A DNA stretch of 64,000 nt. Source: Paenibacillus sp. FSL K6-0276 (GTDB lineage: Bacteria; Bacillota; Bacilli; Paenibacillales; Paenibacillaceae). The position numbers and the translations under genes are program-made. Below, in pieces: positions 16,794 to 25,778 of the stretch (position 1 is the first letter of the stretch; every line of letters begins with the position of its first letter). The notes under the pieces were generated by a model. That model did not search any database. It was not told the DNA's origin and saw nothing but the letters and a program-made list of their open reading frames with translations. The DNA is taken from positions 5,766,001-5,830,000 of the forward strand of contig NZ_CP150276.1 of NCBI RefSeq assembly GCF_037977235.1, read 5' to 3'.

Positions 16794-17891
16794 TTACTTG
16801 ATCAATCCAGAATATTTAATATCTACGTCAGCTTTGACCTGAAAATCGAGACCCGCATAGAGCCCCTTCCACACTTCCATTTCTGTATCATTATTAAAAT
16901 GCCTAGCTCCATAGTGCAGACCCCACCCAAATGGATCCAGACCGCTAGCTTGAATTTTAGTGAACAACGCTAATACATCTTTTTCTAGTTCTTTTCCTCC
17001 AGCTTTCGCAATTTCCTCCAACATACCATGAGTCACCAAATCCGGGCTGCTACTCTCTTCGAGGATCCCTTTAATCTTAATATGATATCGAATAGTAGCT
17101 TTCCCACTCTCCGGATTTAATATTTTATAGTTCGAGGATGATCTCTCGGTGTAATACTGATACATGACTCCCTCAAAATGGGCTGGTAAATTGGTCCGCA
17201 GGTTTGAGCGCGATAACAGATTGTACAGACGGGTTTCGTTCGGTGTAAGAACCATCTTGATTTTCTGGCTATTCAGCAGAGCGATTTTGTTAATTACAAA
17301 CTCATTTTTCCCTTCGGTCTCGATAATAGGCAAAATCGGATCAATCCCCTGCTCATAAATATTTCTCATCAGTTGAAAGGAATACACACTGGAAATAAAA
17401 GGAGACTCCGTTCCCTGACCACTCATAGCCACAATAAGAGAGTTCGATGGGATATGCTCCGATTTGGGTCTTACCTGCAGCACTCGAAGCGCATCTGGAC
17501 GCCCAACTCCAAAATTGAGAATAAGCTGAATATCTCTGCGCCGCACCGCCCAATCCATCACATGCTGAATATCCTTGCGCGCAATCCCTTCCCCAAAAAC
17601 AATCGATTTACAATGTGAATAATCCAGCTCCTTCGATACCCTAGATTTCATTCTACGAAGCGCTTCCGAGATACTCGGGGACTCTTCGGTTAATATCTGC
17701 ATCTTCTCATCAATTTTGGTAACATCACCCTGAGGGATGGCAAGTTTCAAACTAATCTTGAAAGTCCCTTCTCCTTCACCAGGGTCAATACCAATCGCCA
17801 GTACGAATATCCGCAAATCAATTTCTTTGAAGTCGCAGCCGGGAAGGAGTAGCAGTAACACAATTCCTATTGCACTAAGTACTTTTCTCAC
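16794..17891 (-). CDS. Spore germination lipoprotein, Ger(x)C family
   Basis: A 365-residue C subunit of a GerA-type germinant receptor. It has a lipoprotein signal peptide ending in a lipobox (LLLLLPGC, Cys19), then the GerC domains with FVLAIGIDPGE, SISEALRRMKSRVSKELDYSHCK and IYEQGIDPILP. It is anchored to the outer face of the spore inner membrane. It overlaps the B subunit gene by four bases (ATGA), so it is the last gene of a three-gene operon. Confidence 0.93.
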   Translation of the reverse strand: MRKVLSAIGIVLLLLLPGCDFKEIDLRIFVLAIGIDPGEGEGTFKISLKLAIPQGDVTKIDEKMQILTEESPSISEALRRMKSRVSKELDYSHCKSIVFGEGIARKDIQHVMDWAVRRRDIQLILNFGVGRPDALRVLQVRPKSEHIPSNSLIVAMSGQGTESPFISSVYSFQLMRNIYEQGIDPILPIIETEGKNEFVINKIALLNSQKIKMVLTPNETRLYNLLSRSNLRTNLPAHFEGVMYQYYTERSSSNYKILNPESGKATIRYHIKIKGILEESSSPDLVTHGMLEEIAKAGGKELEKDVLALFTKIQASGLDPFGWGLHYGARHFNNDTEMEVWKGLYAGLDFQVKADVDIKYSGLIK

Positions 17892-18991
17892 AAACCCTGC
17901 CTCCTTACTTTACGATAACAATAAAACAGCAGAGCGATTAAGAACATCTCACCAAACCAACGGATTTGTAGAAACCAAGCGCCCATCACGTTGAGCTGAT
18001 ATTGATCCATCCAGATTAAGGAGAGAACCACTCCGCTGAATAAACACAGGATGATCCACTCTTTCCACTGCTCTGCCCTTGGGGATTGTTTTTTCGCAGA
18101 TGAGATGGCACTTTTAAATAGTTCTAGCCCCACATGCCAATGAACGATTGCACTTACCAGAGATAAAGTCATGTAGGCAAAATAAAAAATAAACAGCATC
18201 CGTTCAATAATAAAGGATTCAATCCGGATACTGTCTGCCGTCGAGAACCACGTATATACATGTCTCTCAATCGCAGCGGTTCCGAAATAACCGATAGGGA
18301 CCAAAAAGGTCAAGAGAAGTACGAGCAGACCTTCCACCCCTAAAATCCAGACATGCTTCAGCTTTAACCCATGAAATACCCGATTAAATATCGCCAGATT
18401 AATATAACCACTGAACGAAAAGGTGGCTGCCGCAAGGCTCATTAGATCCGGCTTATGCCAGACGTATGTAGTGACCTGCAGAACTGAATCCCAATTAAAA
18501 TCCGGATTGATCAGCGCCTTTACGATGCCATAGAGAATTAACGGTAATGTCACGCAGAGAATGATTTCAAGACCATACAAAAGTGATAGAGAATCAAAGC
18601 GACAGCAGATACAGACCAGGATCAGAAAACTAATCACGACAGTATACGGACTTGAATCTGGACTAATATACCGCAGCGTAATATCTACAAAAGAGAGCAA
18701 TGTAATCCCCCCAGCCACACACCATAAACCAGCAAAAAACACTAGTAAAGGTTTGACTACCAGCTTAGGCAAAAGAGGATTAAATATTTCCGGAAACCCC
18801 TTTCCAGGAAATTTAGCAATTAATACAGTAAATATATAGACAAATAAAGTGCCAATGACCGTTGCAATTAGTATGGAGAACAAAGCACCGTCAAAGCGTC
18901 TGTCTATTAGTTCCCTAGGAACAAAATTAATGATGTTGATCAAGCTGTTCATCAGAAAAAGACAGTAGAAATAACGGCTTTTGGCCATCAT
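17888..18991 (-). CDS. Spore germination permease-like subunit, GerAB family
   Basis: A 367-residue, ten-helix membrane protein of the GerAB/APC-superfamily type, the germinant-binding B subunit. Typical features are FYCLFLMNSLINIINFVPRE at the start, the helix PEIFNPLLPKLVVKPLLVF and SGYINLAIFNRVF in the middle. It overlaps gerA upstream and gerC downstream by four bases each, so the three subunits are translationally coupled. The germinant (amino acid or sugar) cannot be inferred. Expression in the forespore is expected from the family (sigma-G), but I could not find a convincing sigma-G promoter. Confidence 0.92.
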   Translation of the reverse strand: MMAKSRYFYCLFLMNSLINIINFVPRELIDRRFDGALFSILIATVIGTLFVYIFTVLIAKFPGKGFPEIFNPLLPKLVVKPLLVFFAGLWCVAGGITLLSFVDITLRYISPDSSPYTVVISFLILVCICCRFDSLSLLYGLEIILCVTLPLILYGIVKALINPDFNWDSVLQVTTYVWHKPDLMSLAAATFSFSGYINLAIFNRVFHGLKLKHVWILGVEGLLVLLLTFLVPIGYFGTAAIERHVYTWFSTADSIRIESFIIERMLFIFYFAYMTLSLVSAIVHWHVGLELFKSAISSAKKQSPRAEQWKEWIILCLFSGVVLSLIWMDQYQLNVMGAWFLQIRWFGEMFLIALLFYCYRKVRRQGL

Positions 18992-20346
18992 TGTTGCCCG
19001 CCCTTCTTCTTACCAAGGTTGTCAAGATAAAACAATCTGAAATAAGGTTGTCCAAAGCTACGCTGCTTGCATAAATACATCGCGAATCCCACGACACAGA
19101 CCACTACACCAACCATTCCTAGAACAGCGGCAGCTATAAGAAAAATGTACTTCAGCACGCGTATCGACAAGCTCATCATATTCAGCGGGATCAGAAAATT
19201 GGATATCGCAACGGCAGAGACCAAAATAATCATAATATTACCTACTAGCCCTGCCGCCGTCGCTGCTTGACCCAAGATTAGGCCTCCTACGGTCGTAGCC
19301 GTTGGACCAATCGCCTTAGGGAGCCGTAAACTCGCCTCTGTCAGAAATTCCATCATCATAAGCATTAAGAGCACTTCCACAACAGATGGATAAGGCACGG
19401 TCGCACGACTACCCGAAATGAGCAGTGCAACCTGCACACGAATAATCTCTGGGTTATATGAGGTAAGTGTTACATAGACCGCAGGCAGCCACAACGTCAT
19501 GCACACACCGATAATTCGGAGTAGCTTTAAGAAACGGCCCACGATAGGAAATTGGATTTTATCATCCATGGATGTAAAGAAATCATTAAATATAGAAGGC
19601 AACACTATCGCATATCCCGTTGTATCCAGCAATATTGCTACTTTTCCTTCAGACAAATTAAACACGACTCTATCTGGCCTTTCGGTCACAATGGACTTGG
19701 GCAATATTCTCAGACTGTCACTGCTTATAAATTTTTCAAGTTCTCCCGTAGCCTGCAATACATCAACCTTTAGTGTATTCATCTTCTCCCTTAGTTCCGC
19801 TAATACGTTATGATCAACACGACTAATGTCGTATAAAATTGCCACCTTTGTTTTGGAGATATCGCCGATGATCATGGTTTCCATTTTGAGATTAGTGGAT
19901 TGATAGCGTCGACGAATCATGTTCAGATTAACCGCAAGATCCTCCGTTAGTGCATCTGAAGGTCCCTGTGAAATGCTTTCTGCAGACGTTTCACTAACAC
20001 CGCTGCTCTCCGTACTCATAGCATCGAATAAACAGATCACATCATTTATGCCCAGAAGAACATAGCCGCTAAGCAAAAGCTCGATCGCTATTTCCCTCGT
20101 TGTCGCCTCTTCACTGCCCGGATACGTCAAAATGTAATCCCGGTAAGCGTTGATATTTTCCATCTCATAGAAGGGTGTAATTACATGGCGTCTGAGGGTC
20201 TGCGAATCTGTAACACTTTTAATATAAAGCAGGTTGATCTGCCCAAAAGGTGCGACGAGCGTCTTATCAATTAAATCGGCAAACCCATTCAACTGATCCT
20301 TGATCCATTCCAGAGAAACATTGTGCTTATCTTGTTGAACTGACAT
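18988..20346 (-). CDS. Spore germination protein, GerAA family
   Basis: This is the 452-residue A subunit of a GerA-type receptor. It has a soluble N-terminal region (about 1-260) and a membrane part with four to five helices (about 270-430). Family segments visible are FGQINLLYIKSVTDSQTLRRHVITPF, RGPDRVVFNLSEGKVAILLD-like sequence near 225, the AVYVTLTSYNPEIIRVQVALLIS stretch and PSVVEVLLMLMMMEFLTEA. The ATG at 20346 is preceded by AGGAGGGATGATCC. It is the first gene of the gerA-gerB-gerC operon and diverges from the Rieske oxidoreductase gene. Confidence 0.93.
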   Translation of the reverse strand: MSVQQDKHNVSLEWIKDQLNGFADLIDKTLVAPFGQINLLYIKSVTDSQTLRRHVITPFYEMENINAYRDYILTYPGSEEATTREIAIELLLSGYVLLGINDVICLFDAMSTESSGVSETSAESISQGPSDALTEDLAVNLNMIRRRYQSTNLKMETMIIGDISKTKVAILYDISRVDHNVLAELREKMNTLKVDVLQATGELEKFISSDSLRILPKSIVTERPDRVVFNLSEGKVAILLDTTGYAIVLPSIFNDFFTSMDDKIQFPIVGRFLKLLRIIGVCMTLWLPAVYVTLTSYNPEIIRVQVALLISGSRATVPYPSVVEVLLMLMMMEFLTEASLRLPKAIGPTATTVGGLILGQAATAAGLVGNIMIILVSAVAISNFLIPLNMMSLSIRVLKYIFLIAAAVLGMVGVVVCVVGFAMYLCKQRSFGQPYFRLFYLDNLGKKKGGQQ

Positions 20347-20502
20347 GGATCATCCCTCCTATTTATCCTGTGCTTCCCGGATGCCACCTTATTTTGGCAC
20401 TGTTTCTCTAATTTCATGCACTACACTTGTGAATACGGAGTTTCTTTTAACGGGACTGTGGTAATAAATGAGATGAGGATTGTACAGATGGAGGGATAAT
20501 AG

Positions 20503-22050
20503 ATGGATCCACACCGAAAAATAACGCAAGGTCTCCCGCAGTTTCCGGAATCATTTTGGAGAGGCACCACGGATTTACCGGCTTTTCCAGAGCTAACTGA
20601 AGATATTTCTACAGATGTCGCAGTAGTGGGCGGCGGTATTACAGGAATCACTACAGCCTATCTGCTAAGTAAAGCAGGATTCAAAGTCACGCTATTGGAG
20701 GCAGGGGAAATTCTCAGCGGGACTACGGGTTTTACAAGTGCCAAAATCTCCGCTCAGCATGGTCTAATCTATCACCATTTGATCAAGCATTTCGGGGAAG
20801 AGAATGCCCGGCTCTATTATCAATCGAACAATGAGGCAATGGACTGGATCCTAAATACGGCGGAAGAACTTGAAGTGTCTTGCGGCATGAAACGTGAGGC
20901 GGCCTATCTGTACGCGGATGCTGAAGATCATAAAACGCTTAAACAGCTGGAGGAAGAGTATAAAGCCTATGAACAATTGGGTCTGCCCGGGGAATGGCTG
21001 GATAACGTCTCTATCCCTCTGATGGCGAGTGGTGCTATTAAATTACCAGGGCAAGCCCGCTTTCATCCACTGCAATATTTGAAGGCCTTGTTGAAGTTAA
21101 TTGTGGAAAAGGGCGGCGTGATCTATGAACATACGATGATGGCAAACAAGGTGGAGAAGAACGATAAGCTTACGCTTTTTACGGAGAAGAACGACTATCG
21201 GATCACCTGTCGTTACGCCGTGTCGGCTTCACATTTCCCCTTCTACGATGGAGGTGCGCTATATTTCTCGCGACTACATGCTGAACGTTCCTACTGTCTG
21301 GCGATCCAGCCTGAAACGGAGTTTGAGGGAGGGATATATTTAAGCGCGAGTGAACCCACCCGTTCTCTGCGTGCGGTTGAATGGGAAGGCCGTAATCTGG
21401 TTATCGTCGGGGGCGAGAATCATAAGACAGGCCAAGGCATCTGCACGATAGGTCATTATGAGAATCTGGAATTATTTGCAAGCCACTTGCTCGGCATCAA
21501 ATCGATCCCTTATCGCTGGTCAGCACAGGATTTAATTACCCTCGACAGGGTCCCCTACATCGGCAGGATTTCGGGCAACGAAGAGATTTATATCGCCACC
21601 GGATTCAGAAAATGGGGCATGACAAGCGGTACCTTGTCCGCTCAAATCATCTCGGATCAGATTCAGCGTAAAGATAATCCATATACGGAGTTGTACGATC
21701 CATCCCGATTTAAAGTAGGCGCCAGCATAAAGAGCTTCATCGTTCAAAATGCCAATGTGGCAAAAGAGCTAGTAGCCGGCAAAGTTGAAATCGTCCACAA
21801 AAAGACAAGTGATTTAAAAGCAGACGAAGGGGCTGTTGTCTTCCATGACGGCAAACGAGTTGGCGCCTACAAAGATCCAGAAGGTACGCTACATCTGGTG
21901 GACAGAACCTGTAGTCATATGGGCTGTGAATGCGAATGGAACGATGGCGACCGTTCTTGGGATTGTCCTTGCCATGGCTCTCGCTTCTCCTATGATGGAG
22001 AAGTATTAGAGGGGCCCGCCTCGGTACCACTGACGAAGATATATGAATGA
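20503..22050 (+). CDS. FAD-dependent oxidoreductase with C-terminal Rieske [2Fe-2S] domain
   Basis: A 515-residue two-domain protein. Residues 35-400 form a DAO-type flavin domain with VAVVGGGITGITTAYLLSKAG (dinucleotide motif) and a C-terminal YIATGFRKWGMTSGTL segment. The last 95 residues are a Rieske domain with CSHMGC and CPCHGSRF supplying two Cys-His pairs. It resembles the YhfW family of Bacillus. The electron donor and substrate are unknown. The gene starts after GGAGGGATAATAG and is single; an oxidative demethylation or amine-oxidation role is only a guess. Confidence 0.9.
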   Translation: MDPHRKITQGLPQFPESFWRGTTDLPAFPELTEDISTDVAVVGGGITGITTAYLLSKAGFKVTLLEAGEILSGTTGFTSAKISAQHGLIYHHLIKHFGEENARLYYQSNNEAMDWILNTAEELEVSCGMKREAAYLYADAEDHKTLKQLEEEYKAYEQLGLPGEWLDNVSIPLMASGAIKLPGQARFHPLQYLKALLKLIVEKGGVIYEHTMMANKVEKNDKLTLFTEKNDYRITCRYAVSASHFPFYDGGALYFSRLHAERSYCLAIQPETEFEGGIYLSASEPTRSLRAVEWEGRNLVIVGGENHKTGQGICTIGHYENLELFASHLLGIKSIPYRWSAQDLITLDRVPYIGRISGNEEIYIATGFRKWGMTSGTLSAQIISDQIQRKDNPYTELYDPSRFKVGASIKSFIVQNANVAKELVAGKVEIVHKKTSDLKADEGAVVFHDGKRVGAYKDPEGTLHLVDRTCSHMGCECEWNDGDRSWDCPCHGSRFSYDGEVLEGPASVPLTKIYE

Positions 22051-22115
22051 GTTTTTCATGAAAATCTGCAAACCGTTTTCTTAGGGGCGATTGTAATTGC
22101 CCTATAGCATTCAGG

Positions 22116-22121
22116 TATAAT
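22116..22121 (+). promoter_or_regulatory. Probable -10 box of the SDR gene
   Basis: A perfect TATAAT lies 54 bases before the chosen start, with a TTGTAA hexamer 19 bases upstream as a suboptimal -35 box. Confidence 0.45.
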
Positions 22122-22175
22122 AGACGTGAATGAAGCATTAGCTTCAAAAATGTTTAAGGGAGAGTGACGATAGAG

Positions 22176-22895
22176 ATGGATTTGAGAGGAAAGAGCGTTG
22201 TAATTACTGGCGCAGGCAAAGGGATCGGCAAAGCCTTGGCCATGGCACTAGCTAAGGAAGGTGCTAATTTGGGCCTGATCTCCAGAACTTCAGGCGATCT
22301 CGAAGCGTTAAAATCAGCCTTAACGGAAGTATACGACGTTAAAGTTAGCATTGCCGTAGCGGATATCGCTGTACGCGAAGATGCTGAACGTGCTGTGGCT
22401 TCCCTGCAAAATGAGTTAGGAACATTTGATGCATTAATCAACAATGCCGGAATTGCAAAATTCGGCACTTTAGTAGAAATGGACCCTGCGGATTGGGAAC
22501 GTCACATCCAAGTCAATCTTTACGGTACCTATTACGTAACCCGCGCTGCACTGCCGGCTATGATTGAGAAGAATGGCGGAAATATTATCAACATCTCTTC
22601 TACAGCCGGAGAACGCGGCTTCGCGACAGGCTCTGCTTACTGCGCATCCAAGTTCGCACTGATGGGCATGACCGAAGCCCTCGCACAAGAGGTGCGCAGG
22701 CACAATATCCGCGTTGTAGCCTTGACTCCAAGCACTGTAAACACTGAACTAGCTTCCAACGCTGGACTTAAGATCGGTGATGAAGACCGCATGATGCAGC
22801 CTGAGGATGTAGCTGAATTGGCGTTAACAGCCTTGAAGCTACCGGACCGTGTCTTCCTAAAAACAGCAGGACTCTGGACCACCAATCCGCAATAA
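22176..22895 (+). CDS. Short-chain dehydrogenase/reductase, FabG-like
   Basis: A 239-residue NAD(P)-dependent SDR. The cofactor motif TGAGKGIGKALA, the NNAG motif (ALINNAGIAKFG), Ser in INISSTAG, and the YCASK catalytic Tyr-Lys pair are all present. It is close to 3-oxoacyl-ACP reductases (about 245 residues), but no fatty-acid genes are adjacent, so it may reduce another ketone substrate. I chose ATG 22176 because GGGAGAG lies eleven bases upstream; GTG 22164 would sit too close to that site. Confidence 0.88.
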   Translation: MDLRGKSVVITGAGKGIGKALAMALAKEGANLGLISRTSGDLEALKSALTEVYDVKVSIAVADIAVREDAERAVASLQNELGTFDALINNAGIAKFGTLVEMDPADWERHIQVNLYGTYYVTRAALPAMIEKNGGNIINISSTAGERGFATGSAYCASKFALMGMTEALAQEVRRHNIRVVALTPSTVNTELASNAGLKIGDEDRMMQPEDVAELALTALKLPDRVFLKTAGLWTTNPQ

Positions 22896-22918
22896 AACAG
22901 CGCTAGCTGGTTCTACTC

Positions 22919-23338
22919 CAGCTGTACTTTGTACAGTAGAATGCCTTATGTAGACTATATTCTGGCTGTTCTGTTGCACATTCTGCAATGAAACCCCATT
23001 TTGGGGTTTGGGTAGGTAGCTGGAGATTAGGTACTTGTAGTTGAGGTAGGTGCTTTTTAGTTATGATTGGTACTTGTAGTGATTGTGGTGGATTCTTGTA
23101 ATTGTGATAGGTACTTCGAGCTTTGGGCACTACTTAGCGTTTGAATAGACAATAGTTGCACTTTGTACATTTATTCAGCGTAATTAGAGGATCCTTCATA
23201 CTTTAATTGCACTCTGTGCAACTAAAAGAAAGCAATTCTCGACTATTCACCAGATTCATAGAATTTAGTTGCAGAGAATACACTTATCTCTTCGTTTCTA
23301 ACGAACCGGAACGTTTAAGTGTATAAAGTGCAATTATT
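22919..23338. repeat. Interspersed degenerate TTGCAC-type palindromic units
   Basis: The 500-bp gap after the SDR gene holds no ORF but carries at least six related 20-24 bp units. They lie near 22919 (AGCTGTACTTTGTACAGTAG), 22971 (GTTGCACATTCTGCAATGAA), 23150 (AGTTGCACTTTGTACATTTA), 23204 (AATTGCACTCTGTGCAACTA), 23265 (AGTTGCAGAGAATACACTTA) and, inverted, 23316-23338 (AATTGCACTTTATACACTT on the minus strand). Within each cluster neighbouring centres are 51-61 bp apart. Consensus ARTTGCACTTTRTACACTTA; several units are imperfect palindromes. Confidence 0.55.
23005..23130 (+). repeat. Degenerate 20-bp tandem repeats
   Basis: Five to six units of about 19-20 bp around AGGTACTTGTAGTT can be aligned: AGGTACTTGTAGTTG, AGGTGCTTTTTAGTT, TGGTACTTGTAGTGA, TGGATTCTTGTAATT and AGGTACTTCGAGCTT. 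Odd units resemble each other more than even ones, giving a 40-bp higher-order period. It is non-coding and embedded in the TTGCAC-type array. Confidence 0.5.
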
Positions 23339-23395
23339 TGTTCAACCTGATGCTTATGTATTAATATCACAATGCTGATCGGAGGTTTACCTAAC

Positions 23396-23713
23396 ATGCT
23401 GGTAGTAACAAACACCATTAAGGTTAAAGAAGGTCATGGCGAAGCCATTGCTCAACGTTTCGGAGGAAATAACGGTGTACAGGATATGCCAGGATTCGTC
23501 CGTATGGAAGTTTGGCACGGCAGTGCCAAAGAAGGTGTTGAGGAATTAAAGATCTGTACGGTGTGGGAGAATGAGGACGCGTTCAAAGGCTGGACCTCCA
23601 GCGACTCCTTCCGTCAATCGCACCGCGGTGCTGGTGGTAATGAAGCCATACTTGGCGCTTCCATCGACAAATACGAACTTATGATCAGCCGGACACCCGG
23701 CAACGGCAATTAA
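23396..23713 (+). CDS. IsdG/HmoB-type heme-degrading monooxygenase
   Basis: A 105-residue ABM-fold protein. Asn6, Trp66 and His76 occupy the same positions as the catalytic triad of IsdG-family heme oxygenases (VVTNTIKV, FKGWTSSDS, SHRGAGG). It would open heme to release iron in the cytoplasm. Start ATG 23396 with GGAGG eleven bases upstream. It is monocistronic, flanked by repeats upstream and a hairpin downstream. I see no Fur box in front of it. Confidence 0.85.
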   Translation: MLVVTNTIKVKEGHGEAIAQRFGGNNGVQDMPGFVRMEVWHGSAKEGVEELKICTVWENEDAFKGWTSSDSFRQSHRGAGGNEAILGASIDKYELMISRTPGNGN

Positions 23714-23764
23714 GTCTAGAGTCTGGCCAATTGGTTCCGTAAGCTATTTGGACAATTAGCGCTA

Positions 23765-23803
23765 TTAGTCAACTGCGCCAATTGAAACAGTTGACTAATT
23801 TAC
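23765..23803 (+). terminator. Terminator of the heme monooxygenase gene
   Basis: A perfect 11-bp stem TTAGTCAACTG/CAGTTGACTAA with a 12-nt loop is followed by TTTACC, about 50 bases after the stop codon. Confidence 0.65.
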
Positions 23804-23814
23804 CTGTTAGCCTA

Positions 23815-23868
23815 AAATACCCCTCCCTTCACATAAAGACTCAGCAAGATGTGAAAGGAGGGGTATTT
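23815..23868 (-). terminator. Terminator of the ABC exporter operon
   Basis: AAATACCCCTCC pairs with GGAGGGGTATTT and an inner TTCACAT/ATGTGAA stem extends it. It runs into TTTTAGG on the minus strand. Confidence 0.8.
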
Positions 23869-23891
23869 GGGTTGCTTCAATTTACTTTAAA

Positions 23892-25778
23892 TTAACCTGC
23901 GTCCGTCAAATCTCCTTCGGAGAACTGACTGTTATAGAGATCAGCATAGAATCCGCCTTGTGCCAGCAGTTCCTCGTGGTTGCCTTTCTCGATTACACTA
24001 CCTTGATTCATAACAAGGATGAGGTCCGCGTCTCGAATCGTCGAAAGACGGTGGGCGATAACAAAGCTGGTTCTGTTTTGCATCAGCGCCTTCATCGCTT
24101 TTTGAATCAACAATTCTGTCCGTGTATCGACACTGCTCGTTGCTTCATCAAGAATGAGGATCGATGGATCGGCCAGAATCGCACGAGCAATCGTAATCAA
24201 CTGCTTCTGTCCTTGTGAAATATTAGAAGCTTCTTCATTTAACACCGTATTATAGCCAAGCGGAAGTGTACGGATAAAGTGATCGGCATGAGCAGCTTTG
24301 GCAGCCCGCACCACATCCGCTTCCGATGCGCCTTCACGACCATAAGCAATGTTGTCGCGTATTGTACCATTGAACAACCAGGTATCCTGAAGTACCATAC
24401 CAAATTTGCTGCGCAGGTCACTCCGTTTCATGTTGGTAATATTAACTCCATCAATGATAATTTCCCCATCGTTAAGCTCGTAGAAGCGCATCAACAGGTT
24501 AATCAGAGTGGTTTTACCAGCACCAGTAGGACCAACAATAGCTATAGTCTGACCTGGACTAACCTCAATGTTCATATCCTCAATCAGAATAGCATCTTCT
24601 TTATATCCGAATTTCACATGACGGAACTCAACGGAACCTTCCGGAGTACCTTCATCAAGCTTCGCAAGCGTAGTATTAACTTCCTTAACTTCCTCTTCTT
24701 CATCCAGAAGTTCAAATACCCGTTCTGCGGAAGCAATGGTGGATTGAATAATATTAGCTATGTTAGCCGTTTGTGCAATCGGCTGGGTGAACTGACGTGA
24801 ATACTGAATAAAGGCTTGGATATCCCCGACATCAATCATTTTTTTAGTAACAAAAATACCACCAACTACACAGATAAGCACATAACCCAAGTTACCAATA
24901 AACATCATGAGCGGCATAATCATACCGGACATGAATTGGGCACGCCAGCCAGAGTCGTAAAGCTTATCGTTAATTTCATCGAAATCCTTAAGCGACTGCG
25001 GTTCGCGACCGAATGCTTTAATAATTCGGTGACCTGTATACATTTCCTCTACATGACCATTCAACTGACCGAGCGATTTCTGCTGCCCCACAAAATAAGT
25101 CTGCGAGCGTTTGGAGATAGCCATAATCACAACGAAGCTGAGTGGCAACGTAGTAATCGTAATTAAAGTCAGCCATGGGCTGATGGTAAGCATCATTACA
25201 ATGACACCAATAATAGTGACGATTGAGGTAATCAATTGCGTTAAGCTCTGCTGCAACGTAGTACTGATGTTATCCACGTCATTCGTAGCGCGGCTGAGAA
25301 TTTCCCCGTGTGTGCGGGAGTCAAAATACTTCAAAGGCAAACGTTCCAGCTTGCTGTTAATCTGCTCACGCATGTCATAAACGACTTTCTGAGCTACACC
25401 AGCCATTACATACTGCTGAATATAGCTAAACAGAGCACTAAGCAGATACAGACCTGCAAGTATGATCAGGATATCATTAATATATCCGAAATCAATGGTG
25501 GCTCCCTCAACACCCATCATTTTGCCGTATGCACCTTCGAACAGCTTGGTTGTTGCTTTACCCATAACCTTAGGGCTGAAGATACTGAATACCGTACTGG
25601 CAATAGCCATAATTAGAACGATGATCAATTGAACCATACGTGGTCGTAAATACTTGATCAGACGACGAAGCGTACCCTTAAAGTCTTTAGCCTTTTCTGC
25701 AGGCAGCCGCATTCCAGGACCGCCACCCGGACCTCTATGGCCGCTCGGAGCAGAAGGTTTTCTGTTTTGTTCGCTCAT
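23892..25778 (-). CDS. Heterodimeric ABC exporter subunit, YfiC/LmrD-like (consensus ATPase site)
   Basis: A 628-residue half-transporter with an N-terminal six-helix domain (about 45-340) and a C-terminal ATPase. Walker A is GPTGAGKTT, the signature is the unusual ISQGQKQL, and Walker B LILDEATSSVD keeps the catalytic Glu. The N-terminus is a flexible Gly/Pro-rich stretch. It overlaps its partner by four bases. Family knowledge (YfiBC, LmrCD, TM287/288) says such pairs export drugs or lipids as heterodimers. Confidence 0.92.
   Translation of the reverse strand: MSEQNRKPSAPSGHRGPGGGPGMRLPAEKAKDFKGTLRRLIKYLRPRMVQLIIVLIMAIASTVFSIFSPKVMGKATTKLFEGAYGKMMGVEGATIDFGYINDILIILAGLYLLSALFSYIQQYVMAGVAQKVVYDMREQINSKLERLPLKYFDSRTHGEILSRATNDVDNISTTLQQSLTQLITSIVTIIGVIVMMLTISPWLTLITITTLPLSFVVIMAISKRSQTYFVGQQKSLGQLNGHVEEMYTGHRIIKAFGREPQSLKDFDEINDKLYDSGWRAQFMSGMIMPLMMFIGNLGYVLICVVGGIFVTKKMIDVGDIQAFIQYSRQFTQPIAQTANIANIIQSTIASAERVFELLDEEEEVKEVNTTLAKLDEGTPEGSVEFRHVKFGYKEDAILIEDMNIEVSPGQTIAIVGPTGAGKTTLINLLMRFYELNDGEIIIDGVNITNMKRSDLRSKFGMVLQDTWLFNGTIRDNIAYGREGASEADVVRAAKAAHADHFIRTLPLGYNTVLNEEASNISQGQKQLITIARAILADPSILILDEATSSVDTRTELLIQKAMKALMQNRTSFVIAHRLSTIRDADLILVMNQGSVIEKGNHEELLAQGGFYADLYNSQFSEGDLTDAG

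Noticed and set aside
16794..20346. A sigma-G promoter for the germination operon
   Set aside because: The best candidates upstream of 20346 had wrong spacing or poor -10 matches, so none is reported.
22919..23338. Mobile element or IS relic
   Set aside because: No transposase fragment or terminal inverted repeats could be found; only short degenerate units are present.
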